From an uncultured Eggerthellaceae bacterium (GTDB taxonomy: Bacteria > Actinomycetota > Coriobacteriia > Coriobacteriales > Eggerthellaceae), in the NCBI GenBank assembly GCA_934648845.1, contig CAKUFS010000005.1, positions 1-64,000 on the forward strand: DNA of 64,000 bases. The letters run 5' to 3'. Below are positions 47,359 to 54,940 of the stretch, piece after piece. The stretch's first letter is position 1. Every line of letters begins with the position of its first letter. A model generated the notes under the pieces. The model saw only the letters and a program-made list of their open reading frames with translations. It did not search any database and was not told the origin of the DNA. The position numbers and the translations under genes are program-made.

Positions 47359-47652
47359 CCCGCACGTGCGCTGCACGAGCCAAGCGCGCATATTGTTTGA
47401 AGAGGTGATGGGCTATGAACCCGCACAGGACGCTTAGGGCGCACGGCCTTAAGGCGTCCCCCTCTTGAACAGACGCATCGGATGCATGTACAATGTTTCC
47501 ACAAGCAGGGCGGGCTCTGGGTCTGGATTAGACACGGGGTCTGCCCCGCTTTCGTGCACGCTTCCTTTGGTAGGGAATGCCTATGCGCACGGATTCGGCT
47601 TTGAAATAATCAATGACGTCCACGTTCAACTGGACGGTTATCTTCTCGCGCG
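47359..47652 (+). other. Gene-free region with possible structured RNA
   Basis: No convincing gene. Nucleotides about 47400-47475 can fold as a three-way junction. The outer stem is GAAGAGG/CCTCTT, with inner hairpins GGG-CCC (GGGCTATGAACCC) and GGACGC/GCGTCC. It does not match a riboswitch I know. A stretch around 47560-47640 has a coding look but no start and may be a gene remnant. Confidence 0.3.
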
Positions 47653-47943
47653 GTGCTTGTTGCCAAAAGGCCCTTCATTTCGGGCAAATCGACGATAATC
47701 GGTGGTCGGAAATTCGATATTCTTCCTATCGTTTTTAATACAATGCTTTGACCTGGTATTATGCTGCAAGGAAGAACCGATTCAATGGTATCGATTTCTT
47801 CGGGTGCGATAATTACGGCGCTCGGGGCGATTGGACCACCGAATATCGTCGATTTGCCCGAATTTGCACCCGTTTTTCCAACAACTGCTCTCTTTGGCGG
47901 GCTTTTCGGTGCTTTGAACGCCTTGAATGTCTTGAACGCTGCG
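47653..47943. repeat. Inverted-repeat element, copy B, with shared right tail
   Basis: The left arm begins GTGCTTGTTG and contains GGGCAAATCGACGATAATCG. The right arm (47834-47889) is its inverted partner, with GATATTCGG in the same place. The right tail to 47943, containing GGCGGGCTTTTCGGTGCTTT, is shared with copy C but not copy A. The interior differs from both other copies. It lies on the left of the molybdoenzyme cassette. Confidence 0.75.
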
Positions 47944-48073
47944 CTGCGGCAAACCGGAGCAAACTGGAGAGAGTTTTTTACTATTGAGTGGGAATAAGTC
48001 CGTAGTGGTTTGCAGGTTGTAAAAATAGCCTCTAACCTGCGGTTTTACGAAATTTTAACCGACTAAAGAATCA

Positions 48074-48131
48074 GCCCGTGATGCCGATTTGAACGGTTTT
48101 ATGGCTTCAAATCGGCATCACGGGCCATTTT
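48074..48131 (+). terminator. Perfect 20-bp stem-loop with T-run
   Basis: GCCCGTGATGCCGATTTGAA (48074-48093) is exactly inverted at 48106-48125 with a 12-nt loop, followed by CATTTTTG. It has terminator form on the plus strand, but no plus-strand gene lies close upstream. It may serve a non-coding transcript or be a palindromic element. The 48132-48484 stretch holds no convincing gene; a hairpin GCCCTGGG/CCCAGGGC lies near 48440. Confidence 0.6.
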
Positions 48132-48484
48132 TGTGACTTCACGTTATTCTAAAAACCACTTTTGACCTGTGATTTTGTGTTTACTCAACTAAGGTGCAAG
48201 CCATCTGCGACTACTCACCACGAATAATTGCGAAGAAGGTTGAAAACATCGTCGATATATGCTGTTTTTGCCATATTCGCAGGTCAGTGGCATGTTTGCC
48301 GACGGAAATGTTGGATGCCGTTTGCCGGGGTGACTCACAACTCGAATGTTTAGCCAAAAAGCGTCTCTTTTGAAAAGTGGACTCATTGATGGGGTCCGCA
48401 AAGCGCGCTGGGCGCTGTGGCTGCCCTGGGCGCGGGTTGAGCATCGCACCCAGGGCCAAGTAGCTACCAAGTAGCTAGTGTGTA

Positions 48485-48898
48485 TTACTCGCGGACAGCG
48501 TAGGTCACGTTCGCGCGAGTACCCTCGCGAGCGGGCAGCTCGAAGAGGTGGAAGTGGTTGTCGAGGCAGCGCTTGAGCTCAACGCTGTAAGCAGACTCGG
48601 GATCCTGGTCGTCACCCCAGGCAATAGCCTTGGTGGGACAGTAGGACACGCAGTACTGCGGATAGCCCTGAGCAATTTCCCTCGCGCACATGTCGCAGCT
48701 CTTCTGGTAGATGGGCTGCCAGTTCATGCGCAGGTTCGGGTAAATGCCCTGCGGACGGTCGATGCCGGCGCCAGATCCGTTGGTGCGGACGGTGATGCGG
48801 TAGTCGTCGTCCGCCAGGTTGTTTCCCATCTTACATGCCATGGAACAAGTCCAGCAGCCGATGCAGCGCTGAAGGTCGATTAAAGTTTTCTTTGCCAT
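48485..48898 (-). CDS. Short 4Fe-4S electron-transfer subunit of the molybdoenzyme
   Basis: A 137-residue DmsB/NrfC-like ferredoxin. Cys 12, 15, 18 and 22 form CIGCWTCSMAC, and a second set is CDMCAREIAQGYPQYC and CVSYCP, enough for two 4Fe-4S clusters. Full DmsB subunits carry four, so this is a reduced form. It has no signal peptide and should act in the cytoplasm, passing electrons to the molybdopterin subunit encoded 14 nt upstream. ATG at 48898 has GGAGAG upstream; the longer open frame is overlap with the upstream gene. No membrane-anchor gene follows. Confidence 0.88.
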   Translation of the reverse strand: MAKKTLIDLQRCIGCWTCSMACKMGNNLADDDYRITVRTNGSGAGIDRPQGIYPNLRMNWQPIYQKSCDMCAREIAQGYPQYCVSYCPTKAIAWGDDQDPESAYSVELKRCLDNHFHLFELPAREGTRANVTYAVRE

Positions 48899-48912
48899 GG
48901 TTTCTCTCCTTC

Positions 48913-51300
48913 CTATGCGCTCTCGTACTTGCGGATGCTGCAGACGGAATCCCAGTAACAGTCGGTGCTGCCCTGAAGCGTGGACATCGACTCGATGAAG
49001 CCGTTGCCGATGTGGCCGCAGTCGATCCAGTCGTTCCACCACTTGTCCTCGACGGCACCCGTGGAATCGTTGTTAGGGCACTGGTGAACCATCTCGGCGT
49101 AGGTGCCCTCTTCGAAATGGCGGGCACGCCAGCCGAACCACACGTGAACCGTTCCGGCGGGTACGCACTCATCGATCTCGAGGCGCGTGATCACGTGGCC
49201 GCGATCGTTGTAAACCTCAACCATGTCGCCGTACTTCAGGCCCAGCGCAACGGCGTCCTTCGGATTGATGCGCGTGGAGGGCGTGCCGCCAGAAAGCTCC
49301 ACGGTGATGGGGTCGTCGGTAAAGCTTGACTGCATGAAGAAGCGCTGACGGCCGGTGAACAGCTGGAAGGTGTGCTTCTCATCCTTGCCCAGGTAGTTGG
49401 TTTCGAGGGGCTTAGGAAGGGCGAGGTCGAAGTCCTTCAAGCGCTCGGCGTAGATCTCGAAGCGGCCAGTGGCGTTAGGGAACACCTCGGCGGGGTTCAT
49501 CCACGGGTTCCACGGGATGGGCGGACAAGCGCCGCGAATGATCTTCTCTTCTTTCAGGCGCTCGTAGGTCACCTTCGGCTGAACGCCTGCGATAAGCGGA
49601 TACTGGGTGTCGAGCATGACGTCGATCCATTCCCCAACGCTCTTTTGGAAGTAGTCGCCCAAGCCGACGCGCTTGGCGAGCTCGGACCAGTAGAACACCG
49701 GATCGCGCGGATCAACGCCTTCGGGCGGGGTGATAGCCGGCTCCTGAAGGATGATGTGGCCGTAACAAGCGCCGCTGATGATGTCCTCGCGCTCGAAGGA
49801 CATGCAGTCGGGCAGTACGTAGTCGGCGATCTCGCCGGTGTCGGTCATCCATACGTCGTAGTCGACAACGAGTTCCATCTGGTTGACGATGTCAAGCCAG
49901 CGCTTGCGATCGGGCTGCTGGTGGACGGGGTTGCCGCCTGCAACGATCAGGGCCTTGTAGGGGCTGCCGGGGGCTTCGGCTTCGGCAAACCACTGGTGCA
50001 TGCGAACCGGTTTGGACTTTGCGGACTCAACGGTGCCGTCGGGAAGAGAGATGCCGTCCTCGTTGAAGGACAGCGGCCAGCCCTGAAGCTGCAGGCCCTC
50101 GATGACGCCAGCGCCCTGGCGGCCGTACTTGCCGGTAAGGATGCCGAGCAGCATAAACAAGCGGTAGGTCTCGTTGGTGTTGCGATAGCGCAGGCCATAA
50201 CCGCTCAGGATGAAGGTCTTCTCAACGGTAGCCCAGTCGTAAGCGAGCTTCTCGATGACATGAACGGGAAGGCCGGTTACCTCGGAGGTTCTCTCCAACG
50301 TGTAAGCGGCAGCCCGGTCCTTGAGCAGCTGAAGCACGGGGGTAAGAGCGATGCCCTCCCACTCGTAGTGGCCCTCGAGCGCCAGGTTGGTGCCGGGCAG
50401 CTGACCACCCTTGGGGGCAACGGCCGCGAAGGCGTCGGCGTCCTTGTCGAAGACGATGTAGTTGCCATCGACGTCGCGAGCGAGCATGCCGTCGTCATCG
50501 CGCACCATGTAGGCGGCTACGGAGCGGTTGATGAGGTAAGCGTTGTCCTGAAGGTCGTTTTGCAGGATGTAGTTGATCATACCCATGGCCAAATCGCCGT
50601 CGGTGGAAGGCTTGATGCCGATGAACTCCTCTGCGAAACCGGCGGTGCCGTCGAAGATGAGGCCGATGTCGATAATCTTCGCACCGTTCTCGCGGGCGCG
50701 AACGAGGTTCTGGGCGCAGCGCATCTGGTTCTCGATGGGGTTGCAGCCCCAAACGTAGATCAGGTCGGAATCAACGATGACCTTCGGGTCGATGAGGACG
50801 TGGTTGGCAGTGGTGCCTACGTGGTAGAACTCGGCATAGAACGGACCATTGTCCAGACCGATGGACTCCATCGGGTTCGTAACGCCGAATGCGTTGCCGA
50901 AGCGCTGGGGCATGAGCGTCTCCATGCTGTAGGCAGACGGAACGCCGGCGCGCAGGTTCCACATGGCAACGGATTCTGCGCCGTATTTGTCGCGCAGCTC
51001 GCACAGCTTCGCGCCGATTTCGTCAAGCGCCTGATCCCAGGAAATCTCCTCCCACTTGCCTTCGCCGCGCTCGCCGATACGCTTCAGCGGCTTCTTAAGA
51101 CGCTTGGGATCGTAGGGCTGGCGGCCGGCCAGGCATCCCTTCTGGCAAATGTGGCCGTCGATTGCCTCGGGGCCCGTGTAGTCAACGGCTTCCATGCGGA
51201 CGATCTTGCCATCTTTTACGATTGTCTTCAACACGCAGTAGTCGTGGTCACCCCAGCCGGGACACGCGGTGTAGACGAAAGACTCGCCTTCTTTGAGCAT
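48913..51300 (-). CDS. Molybdopterin-dependent oxidoreductase, DMSO reductase family (catechol-dehydroxylase-like candidate)
   Basis: A 795-residue catalytic subunit. Cofactor-binding features are IYVWGCNPIENQMRCAQNL, KALIVAGGNPVHQQPD and the C-terminal dinucleotide-binding domain with TGRQRFFMQSS and INPKDAVALGLKYGD. The N-terminal cluster motif is atypical: Cys 13, 22, 52 and 56 with Asp or His where the second Cys of C-x2-C-x3-C normally sits. There is no Tat signal, so it is cytoplasmic. ATG at 51300 follows AAAGGAGG. The short ferredoxin partner and a divergent LysR gene resemble gut-Eggerthellaceae loci for catechol dehydroxylases and related transhydroxylase-type enzymes. That substrate class is inference, and other reductions are possible. 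Confidence 0.88.
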   Translation of the reverse strand: MLKEGESFVYTACPGWGDHDYCVLKTIVKDGKIVRMEAVDYTGPEAIDGHICQKGCLAGRQPYDPKRLKKPLKRIGERGEGKWEEISWDQALDEIGAKLCELRDKYGAESVAMWNLRAGVPSAYSMETLMPQRFGNAFGVTNPMESIGLDNGPFYAEFYHVGTTANHVLIDPKVIVDSDLIYVWGCNPIENQMRCAQNLVRARENGAKIIDIGLIFDGTAGFAEEFIGIKPSTDGDLAMGMINYILQNDLQDNAYLINRSVAAYMVRDDDGMLARDVDGNYIVFDKDADAFAAVAPKGGQLPGTNLALEGHYEWEGIALTPVLQLLKDRAAAYTLERTSEVTGLPVHVIEKLAYDWATVEKTFILSGYGLRYRNTNETYRLFMLLGILTGKYGRQGAGVIEGLQLQGWPLSFNEDGISLPDGTVESAKSKPVRMHQWFAEAEAPGSPYKALIVAGGNPVHQQPDRKRWLDIVNQMELVVDYDVWMTDTGEIADYVLPDCMSFEREDIISGACYGHIILQEPAITPPEGVDPRDPVFYWSELAKRVGLGDYFQKSVGEWIDVMLDTQYPLIAGVQPKVTYERLKEEKIIRGACPPIPWNPWMNPAEVFPNATGRFEIYAERLKDFDLALPKPLETNYLGKDEKHTFQLFTGRQRFFMQSSFTDDPITVELSGGTPSTRINPKDAVALGLKYGDMVEVYNDRGHVITRLEIDECVPAGTVHVWFGWRARHFEEGTYAEMVHQCPNNDSTGAVEDKWWNDWIDCGHIGNGFIESMSTLQGSTDCYWDSVCSIRKYESA

Positions 51301-51355
51301 GGCATTCCTCCTTTTGCTTCGCTTCCGATAAACTTGTGTTGCCGATGGGCTGGCT

Positions 51356-51384
51356 CGATCGGGTCGTGGCGTTAGTCCCGATCG
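51356..51384. promoter_or_regulatory. Inverted repeat between the molybdoenzyme and LysR genes
   Basis: CGATCGGG (51356-51363) and CCCGATCG (51377-51384) are perfect inverted copies separated by 13 nt, about 55 nt before the molybdoenzyme start. Spacing and place suit a regulator site, possibly for the divergent LysR protein, though the arms lack the usual T-N11-A form. Confidence 0.4.
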
Positions 51385-51473
51385 GGCGCACTCTTGCAAA
51401 ATGATTTTAGAGATTGAATGCATCAAAGAGAACTGAGCAAACATTCTATGGATATACAATATTTTGTTGCCTA

Positions 51474-51482
51474 TGGTATACT
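51474..51482 (+). promoter_or_regulatory. Extended -10 promoter of the LysR gene
   Basis: TGGTATACT is an extended -10 element about 100 nt before the LysR start, in an AT-rich patch (ATATACAATATTTTG) that could also hold the LysR binding site. Confidence 0.45.
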
Positions 51483-51579
51483 GGCGAAAAGTGCGGTTCA
51501 TCTCTACGGGAAACGACTTCGCGCATACTGAAAACAGCGGGGCGCACCTGTCGCAAGGGCGTCGCAACAGGGGGTTCAC

Positions 51580-52539
51580 ATGAGGCTCAAGGCGTTTGGC
51601 TATTTCATCGAGTTAGCGAATGTTGGCTCGTTTTACGCCGCTGCGAGAAACCTGGGGATCTCGCAGCAGGGACTGAGCCGAGCCATCGGGGCGCTTGAGG
51701 AAGAGCTCGGTGCCGTTCTGTTGGAGCGTAGCAGAAGAGGAGTGCACCTTACCGAGAGGGGAAAGGTCTTTCTCGGCTACGCGAAGAAGATGCTTGCCCT
51801 GCAAGACTCGATGATGGACGAATTGCGCTCCTTCGGCGGAGATGGATCATCTTCCGAGAACAGGATCAAGGTGTACGTGAGCTATTACTCTGCGCAGATC
51901 GCAGCTATGGATCCCAATTACGTGAAGATGTTGTCCCAAGGCTCTTTCTACGTCGAAGAGCCCTTCGAAAAGCTTATGAGGCGCGCGGTTTTGTCAGACG
52001 GAAGCGACCTCGTGTATCTAGACGTCCATCCGTACTCTATGCAGAAGATCCTCGATAACCCGGACATTCAATATTTCCCAACGCTGAAGACCCAGTTTGG
52101 AATCCTTTGGAAGAAGGATTCCGAGTTTGCCGGCAGGGACCTCATCAGCTGCTCCGAAGTGGCGGATCGGCCCATTGCCGTCAACACTTTTCGCGAGATG
52201 TTGTACTACACGGAATGGCTATTTCGCGATTGCCCGCTGCAGGACATCAGGATGGGCACCGCAAGCTCGAAGATGCTCCTCGAGTACGTTAAGTCCTCGG
52301 AGAGCGCCATAGCGATATTCGACTCGTTCAGCTATTTCCTGGCGAAGAGATTCGGGTCGGATTCGGCAGCGGGTTTGGGTTTCACGCCCTTCGTCACTTC
52401 GGACGCCACGTGCAGCGTGGGCTTCGTCTTTCCGAAGAAGGCGGCGATCTCCACGCGGGCGCAACGGTCCACACAGCTGCTCGCCGGGATCTTGAGAAAA
52501 AACTGCGAAGAGTACTTCAAAGAGTATCCGCTGGATTAA
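51580..52539 (+). CDS. LysR-type transcriptional regulator of the molybdoenzyme operon
   Basis: A 319-residue LysR protein. The N-terminal helix-turn-helix is FYAAARNLGISQQGLSRAIG, followed by LEEELGAVLLERSRRGVHLT. A divergent effector-binding domain of about 220 residues follows. It is transcribed away from the molybdoenzyme gene across a 279-nt region with an inverted repeat, the classic layout for a substrate-sensing activator. The ATG has AGGGGG 6 nt upstream. Confidence 0.9.
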   Translation: MRLKAFGYFIELANVGSFYAAARNLGISQQGLSRAIGALEEELGAVLLERSRRGVHLTERGKVFLGYAKKMLALQDSMMDELRSFGGDGSSSENRIKVYVSYYSAQIAAMDPNYVKMLSQGSFYVEEPFEKLMRRAVLSDGSDLVYLDVHPYSMQKILDNPDIQYFPTLKTQFGILWKKDSEFAGRDLISCSEVADRPIAVNTFREMLYYTEWLFRDCPLQDIRMGTASSKMLLEYVKSSESAIAIFDSFSYFLAKRFGSDSAAGLGFTPFVTSDATCSVGFVFPKKAAISTRAQRSTQLLAGILRKNCEEYFKEYPLD

Positions 52540-52712
52540 TGCGACCGCTGTCGGTTGTTGGATCTACAGAGGAAATCCTCAGCATTCCCGAAGTGGGAAC
52601 TGACACGACAACGTTCGAAGCCAACGAGATCATCACCGCCGTTACCGTTGTCAACGACGTTGCAGATACCTATGGCGAAGGCGCCCTGGTCGCAAAGCTT
52701 GAGTATCCGTGA
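52539..52712 (+). pseudogene. 57-codon open fragment after the LysR gene
   Basis: The frame opens at an ATG whose A is the last base of the LysR stop (TAATG). It encodes MRPLSVVGSTEEILSIPEV and a strand-rich remainder ending ALVAKLEYP. The composition looks coding, but the product is too short for a recognisable domain, and repeat element C follows 136 nt later. It may be the left end of a gene lost by rearrangement. Confidence 0.35.
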
Positions 52713-52848
52713 CAAATTACCCCACCTTTTGTCAACAATTTGCGCAACCCGGCCTAGATGGTCGCCTCGTAACCGTGAGAACCCGCGTCGCCAAGAAGCA
52801 TCCACCGCGCGACCATGAGAAATCATGCCATGAAGAGGCACTCACCGA

Positions 52849-53151
52849 GTGCTTGTTGAAAAACAGGCCTCGAATTCAGGCAAATCGACGATAAATGGTG
52901 GTTTGATTTCGAATTCGCAACTGTTTCACGGCGACTCAAATCACCCAAACATTTAAGCTTACGAATAACACCTGGTCAGAGCGGTGCAGAAAAAACTTTC
53001 ACGGCTGCTGGTTTTCACTCGGGAACAAAAACGCCCCTTCGACCACCATTTATCGTCGATTTGCCCGAATTTGCACCCGTTTTCCCAACAACTGCTCTCT
53101 TCGGGCGGGCTTTTCGGTGCTTTGAGCGCCTTGAATGTCTTGAACGCTGCG
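52849..53151. repeat. Inverted-repeat element, copy C, with shared right tail
   Basis: The left arm begins GTGCTTGTTG and has GGCAAATCGACGATAAATGG. The right arm (53041-53095) carries the inverted form with the same AAATGG variant. The tail to 53151 is nearly identical to copy B, including GCCTTGAATGTCTTGAACGC. It lies between the molybdoenzyme/LysR cassette and the IS3 remnant. The 52713-53236 region otherwise has no gene. Confidence 0.75.
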
Positions 53152-53199
53152 CGCATCTGCCGCGCGCGCATTGTCCATGGATTGGCTATACTAAGCTGG

Positions 53200-53640
53200 A
53201 CGGTTTCGTGAGGGCCAGATGAGTCAGGAGGAGCCCATGGCGGACCCGAAGCGCCCCGGACATTTCACCGACGAGTTCAAGCGGCAGATAGCCGAGCTCG
53301 TAAACGCGAGGAAGCCCAAGGCGGACGTGATGCGCGAGCACGACCCGTCGAAGAGCACCGCCGACAGATGGGTCAATTCGATCAACGCCACGGGATCGCC
53401 GCATGCCACCGACAACCGCACGCCCGAGCAGAACCGGGCGATCGAGCTGGAGCGCGAGAACCGCAGGCTGCGCATGGAAGTCGACGTTTTAAAACAAGCG
53501 GCGCCGATATTCTCACGGAAGCGACGGTGATAGCGGCCGACGCCGACCGCTATCCGGTATCGGCGCAATGCGAGATCCTCGGCGTTGCGCGCTCGACCTA
53601 CCACTCCATGCGGTCGCGCGGGGCGGCCCCGGGGGCGTTG
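53200..53640 (+). mobile_element. 3'-truncated IS3-family insertion sequence
   Basis: Holds an intact orfA and only the first part of orfB. orfB reads in the -1 frame relative to orfA, with YPVSAQCEILGVARSTYHSM recognisable as the IS3 orfB N-terminus. A slippery heptamer TTTAAAA lies at 53488-53494 in the T_TTA_AAA register, fitting programmed -1 frameshifting. The element stops near 53640, where the BspA-like gene begins on the other strand. The DDE catalytic domain is missing, so it cannot move by itself. The left boundary is approximate. Confidence 0.75.
53237..53530 (+). CDS. IS3-family transposase OrfA
   Basis: A 97-residue OrfA with a helix-turn-helix (FTDEFKRQIAELVNARKPKA, then STADRWVNSI) and the C-terminal leucine-zipper-like ENRRLRMEVDVLKQAA. 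It binds the IS ends as part of the OrfAB fusion. ATG at 53237 follows AGGAGG; an ATG 18 nt upstream is an alternative. The partner orfB is truncated, so the gene is probably a relic. Confidence 0.8.
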   Translation: MADPKRPGHFTDEFKRQIAELVNARKPKADVMREHDPSKSTADRWVNSINATGSPHATDNRTPEQNRAIELERENRRLRMEVDVLKQAAPIFSRKRR

Positions 53641-54683
53641 ATGGAAAGGCGCGGCGAAACCAGGGCGGTATCCGGCCCGATGGCGAGCCCTTTCGGAAGA
53701 GCCTCGCCCAAAACGACGACCCGCGCCAAGGATGGGCACTCGTCGAAGGCATCCTTGCCGATTTCTCTCACGCTCCCGGGGATTGAAATCATCTTCAGAG
53801 ACTCGCACCCGTAGAAGACCCACGCGCCGATCTCGGTGACGCCCTCGGGGATGGCGACAGATTCCAGGGACGAGCATCTGTAGAAGGCACCCTCGCCGAT
53901 CTTGACCACGCCCTCGGGGATCGAAATCGACCCCAGAGACCCGCAGTCGCGGAAGGCATCCTTGCCGATTTCTCTCACGCTCCCGGGGATGGCGACAGAT
54001 TCCAGAGACGAGCAGCCGAAGAAGGCGCCCATGCCGATCTCGGTGACGCCCTCGGGGATGGTGACCGATTTCAGAGAATCGCAGTCGCAGAAGACATCCC
54101 TGCCGATCTTCTTCACGCCCTCGAAGATGGTGACAGACTCCAGGGACTCGCAGGATTCGAAGGCGGACTCGCCGATCTCGGTGACGCTCCCGGGGATGGT
54201 GGCCGAGATCAGAGAATCACAGGATCCGAAGGCGGACTCGCCGATCTCGGTGACGCCCTCGGGGATGGAGACAGACTCCAAGTATTCGCACCCTTCGAAG
54301 GCGTGGCAGCCGATCTCGGTGACGCTCCCGGGGATGGTGACCGATTCCAGAGATGAGCACCAGGTGAACGCGGACTCGCCGATCTCGGCCACGCCCTCGG
54401 GGATTGAAATCGTCTTCAGAGACCTGCACCCGGCGAAGGCGCCCTCGCCGATTTCTCTCACGCCCTCAGGGATGGCGACAGACTCCAGGGACTCGCAGGA
54501 TTCGAAGGCGGACTCGCCGATCTCGGTGACGCCCTCGGGGATGGTGACCGATCTCAGGGACGAGGAGCCGAAGAAGGCATCCTCGCCGATCTTCTTCACG
54601 CCCTCGGGGATGGCGACATCCCCGCCTGCCCCCTTGTACCTCGCTAAAACGCCGTTTTCGATTGCGAAATCCTCTACGCCCAT
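53598..54683 (-). CDS. BspA-type leucine-rich-repeat protein, 3' end altered by an IS remnant
   Basis: A 361-residue protein with 13 consecutive 23-residue repeats of the form IPEGVTEIGESAFESCESLE, the BspA (LRR_5) pattern. There is no signal peptide or anchor. After the last repeat the chain reads SLARVVVLGEALPKGLAIGP and then runs about 15 residues into the truncated IS3 element before stopping, so its natural C-terminus was probably lost. ATG at 54683 has GGAGG upstream and overlaps the small gene before it by 10 nt. BspA repeats mediate binding, but without a signal peptide the location is unclear. The repeats at DNA level are nearly identical, which invites recombination. Confidence 0.8.
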   Translation of the reverse strand: MGVEDFAIENGVLARYKGAGGDVAIPEGVKKIGEDAFFGSSSLRSVTIPEGVTEIGESAFESCESLESVAIPEGVREIGEGAFAGCRSLKTISIPEGVAEIGESAFTWCSSLESVTIPGSVTEIGCHAFEGCEYLESVSIPEGVTEIGESAFGSCDSLISATIPGSVTEIGESAFESCESLESVTIFEGVKKIGRDVFCDCDSLKSVTIPEGVTEIGMGAFFGCSSLESVAIPGSVREIGKDAFRDCGSLGSISIPEGVVKIGEGAFYRCSSLESVAIPEGVTEIGAWVFYGCESLKMISIPGSVREIGKDAFDECPSLARVVVLGEALPKGLAIGPDTALVSPRLSINAPGAAPRDRMEW

Positions 54684-54877
54684 CGCTGATCCTCCAATGA
54701 CTCTATCTCTTCCAGCAATCCCAGCCCGCGCTCGGTGAGCAGCGGGCTCTTGTTGTTCTTCATGTACTGCTCGGAGCCGTGGGCGGCGGCGGCCATACGG
54801 ACCGAAACCGGGTCGGCTGAGAGCTTCGTGAATCTGCCTCGTTTTCGTTGACAGTCTATCATGTTAGCATCAATCAA
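54674..54877 (-). CDS. Hypothetical 67-aa protein preceding the BspA-like gene
   Basis: A small basic-then-acidic protein ending LLEEIESLEDQRWA. It starts at TTG 54877 with GGAGGA 9 nt upstream; an ATG 15 nt further in lacks a site. It overlaps the BspA-like start by 10 nt, so the two form a translation unit. No domain recognised. It may be the remnant N-terminal part of a longer protein. Confidence 0.45.
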   Translation of the reverse strand: MIDANMIDCQRKRGRFTKLSADPVSVRMAAAAHGSEQYMKNNKSPLLTERGLGLLEEIESLEDQRWA

Positions 54878-54940
54878 GTCGCTTAATCCTCCGACAGCAC
54901 CCAGGCGATCGTTGCTCTTGGCGACCGTCTGCCGAAACGA

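Noticed and set aside
47395..47480. Fluoride or guanidine riboswitch
   Set aside because: A GATGG and ACGG-like loop are present, but the conserved pseudoknot or paired-hairpin consensus is not.
48189..48470. Overlapping open frames of 82-93 codons on the minus strand
   Set aside because: No ribosome site, no domain and overlap in two frames. They lie in a hairpin-rich repeat-bordered region and are judged spurious.
49372..51375. 667-codon open frame on the plus strand opposite the molybdoenzyme gene
   Set aside because: Long only because of the codon use of the real gene; no domain, and the opposite strand has a perfect family match and ribosome site.
53902..54738. 278-codon open frame antisense to the BspA-like gene
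   Set aside because: Repeat composition mirrors the leucine-rich repeats; no ribosome site or family.
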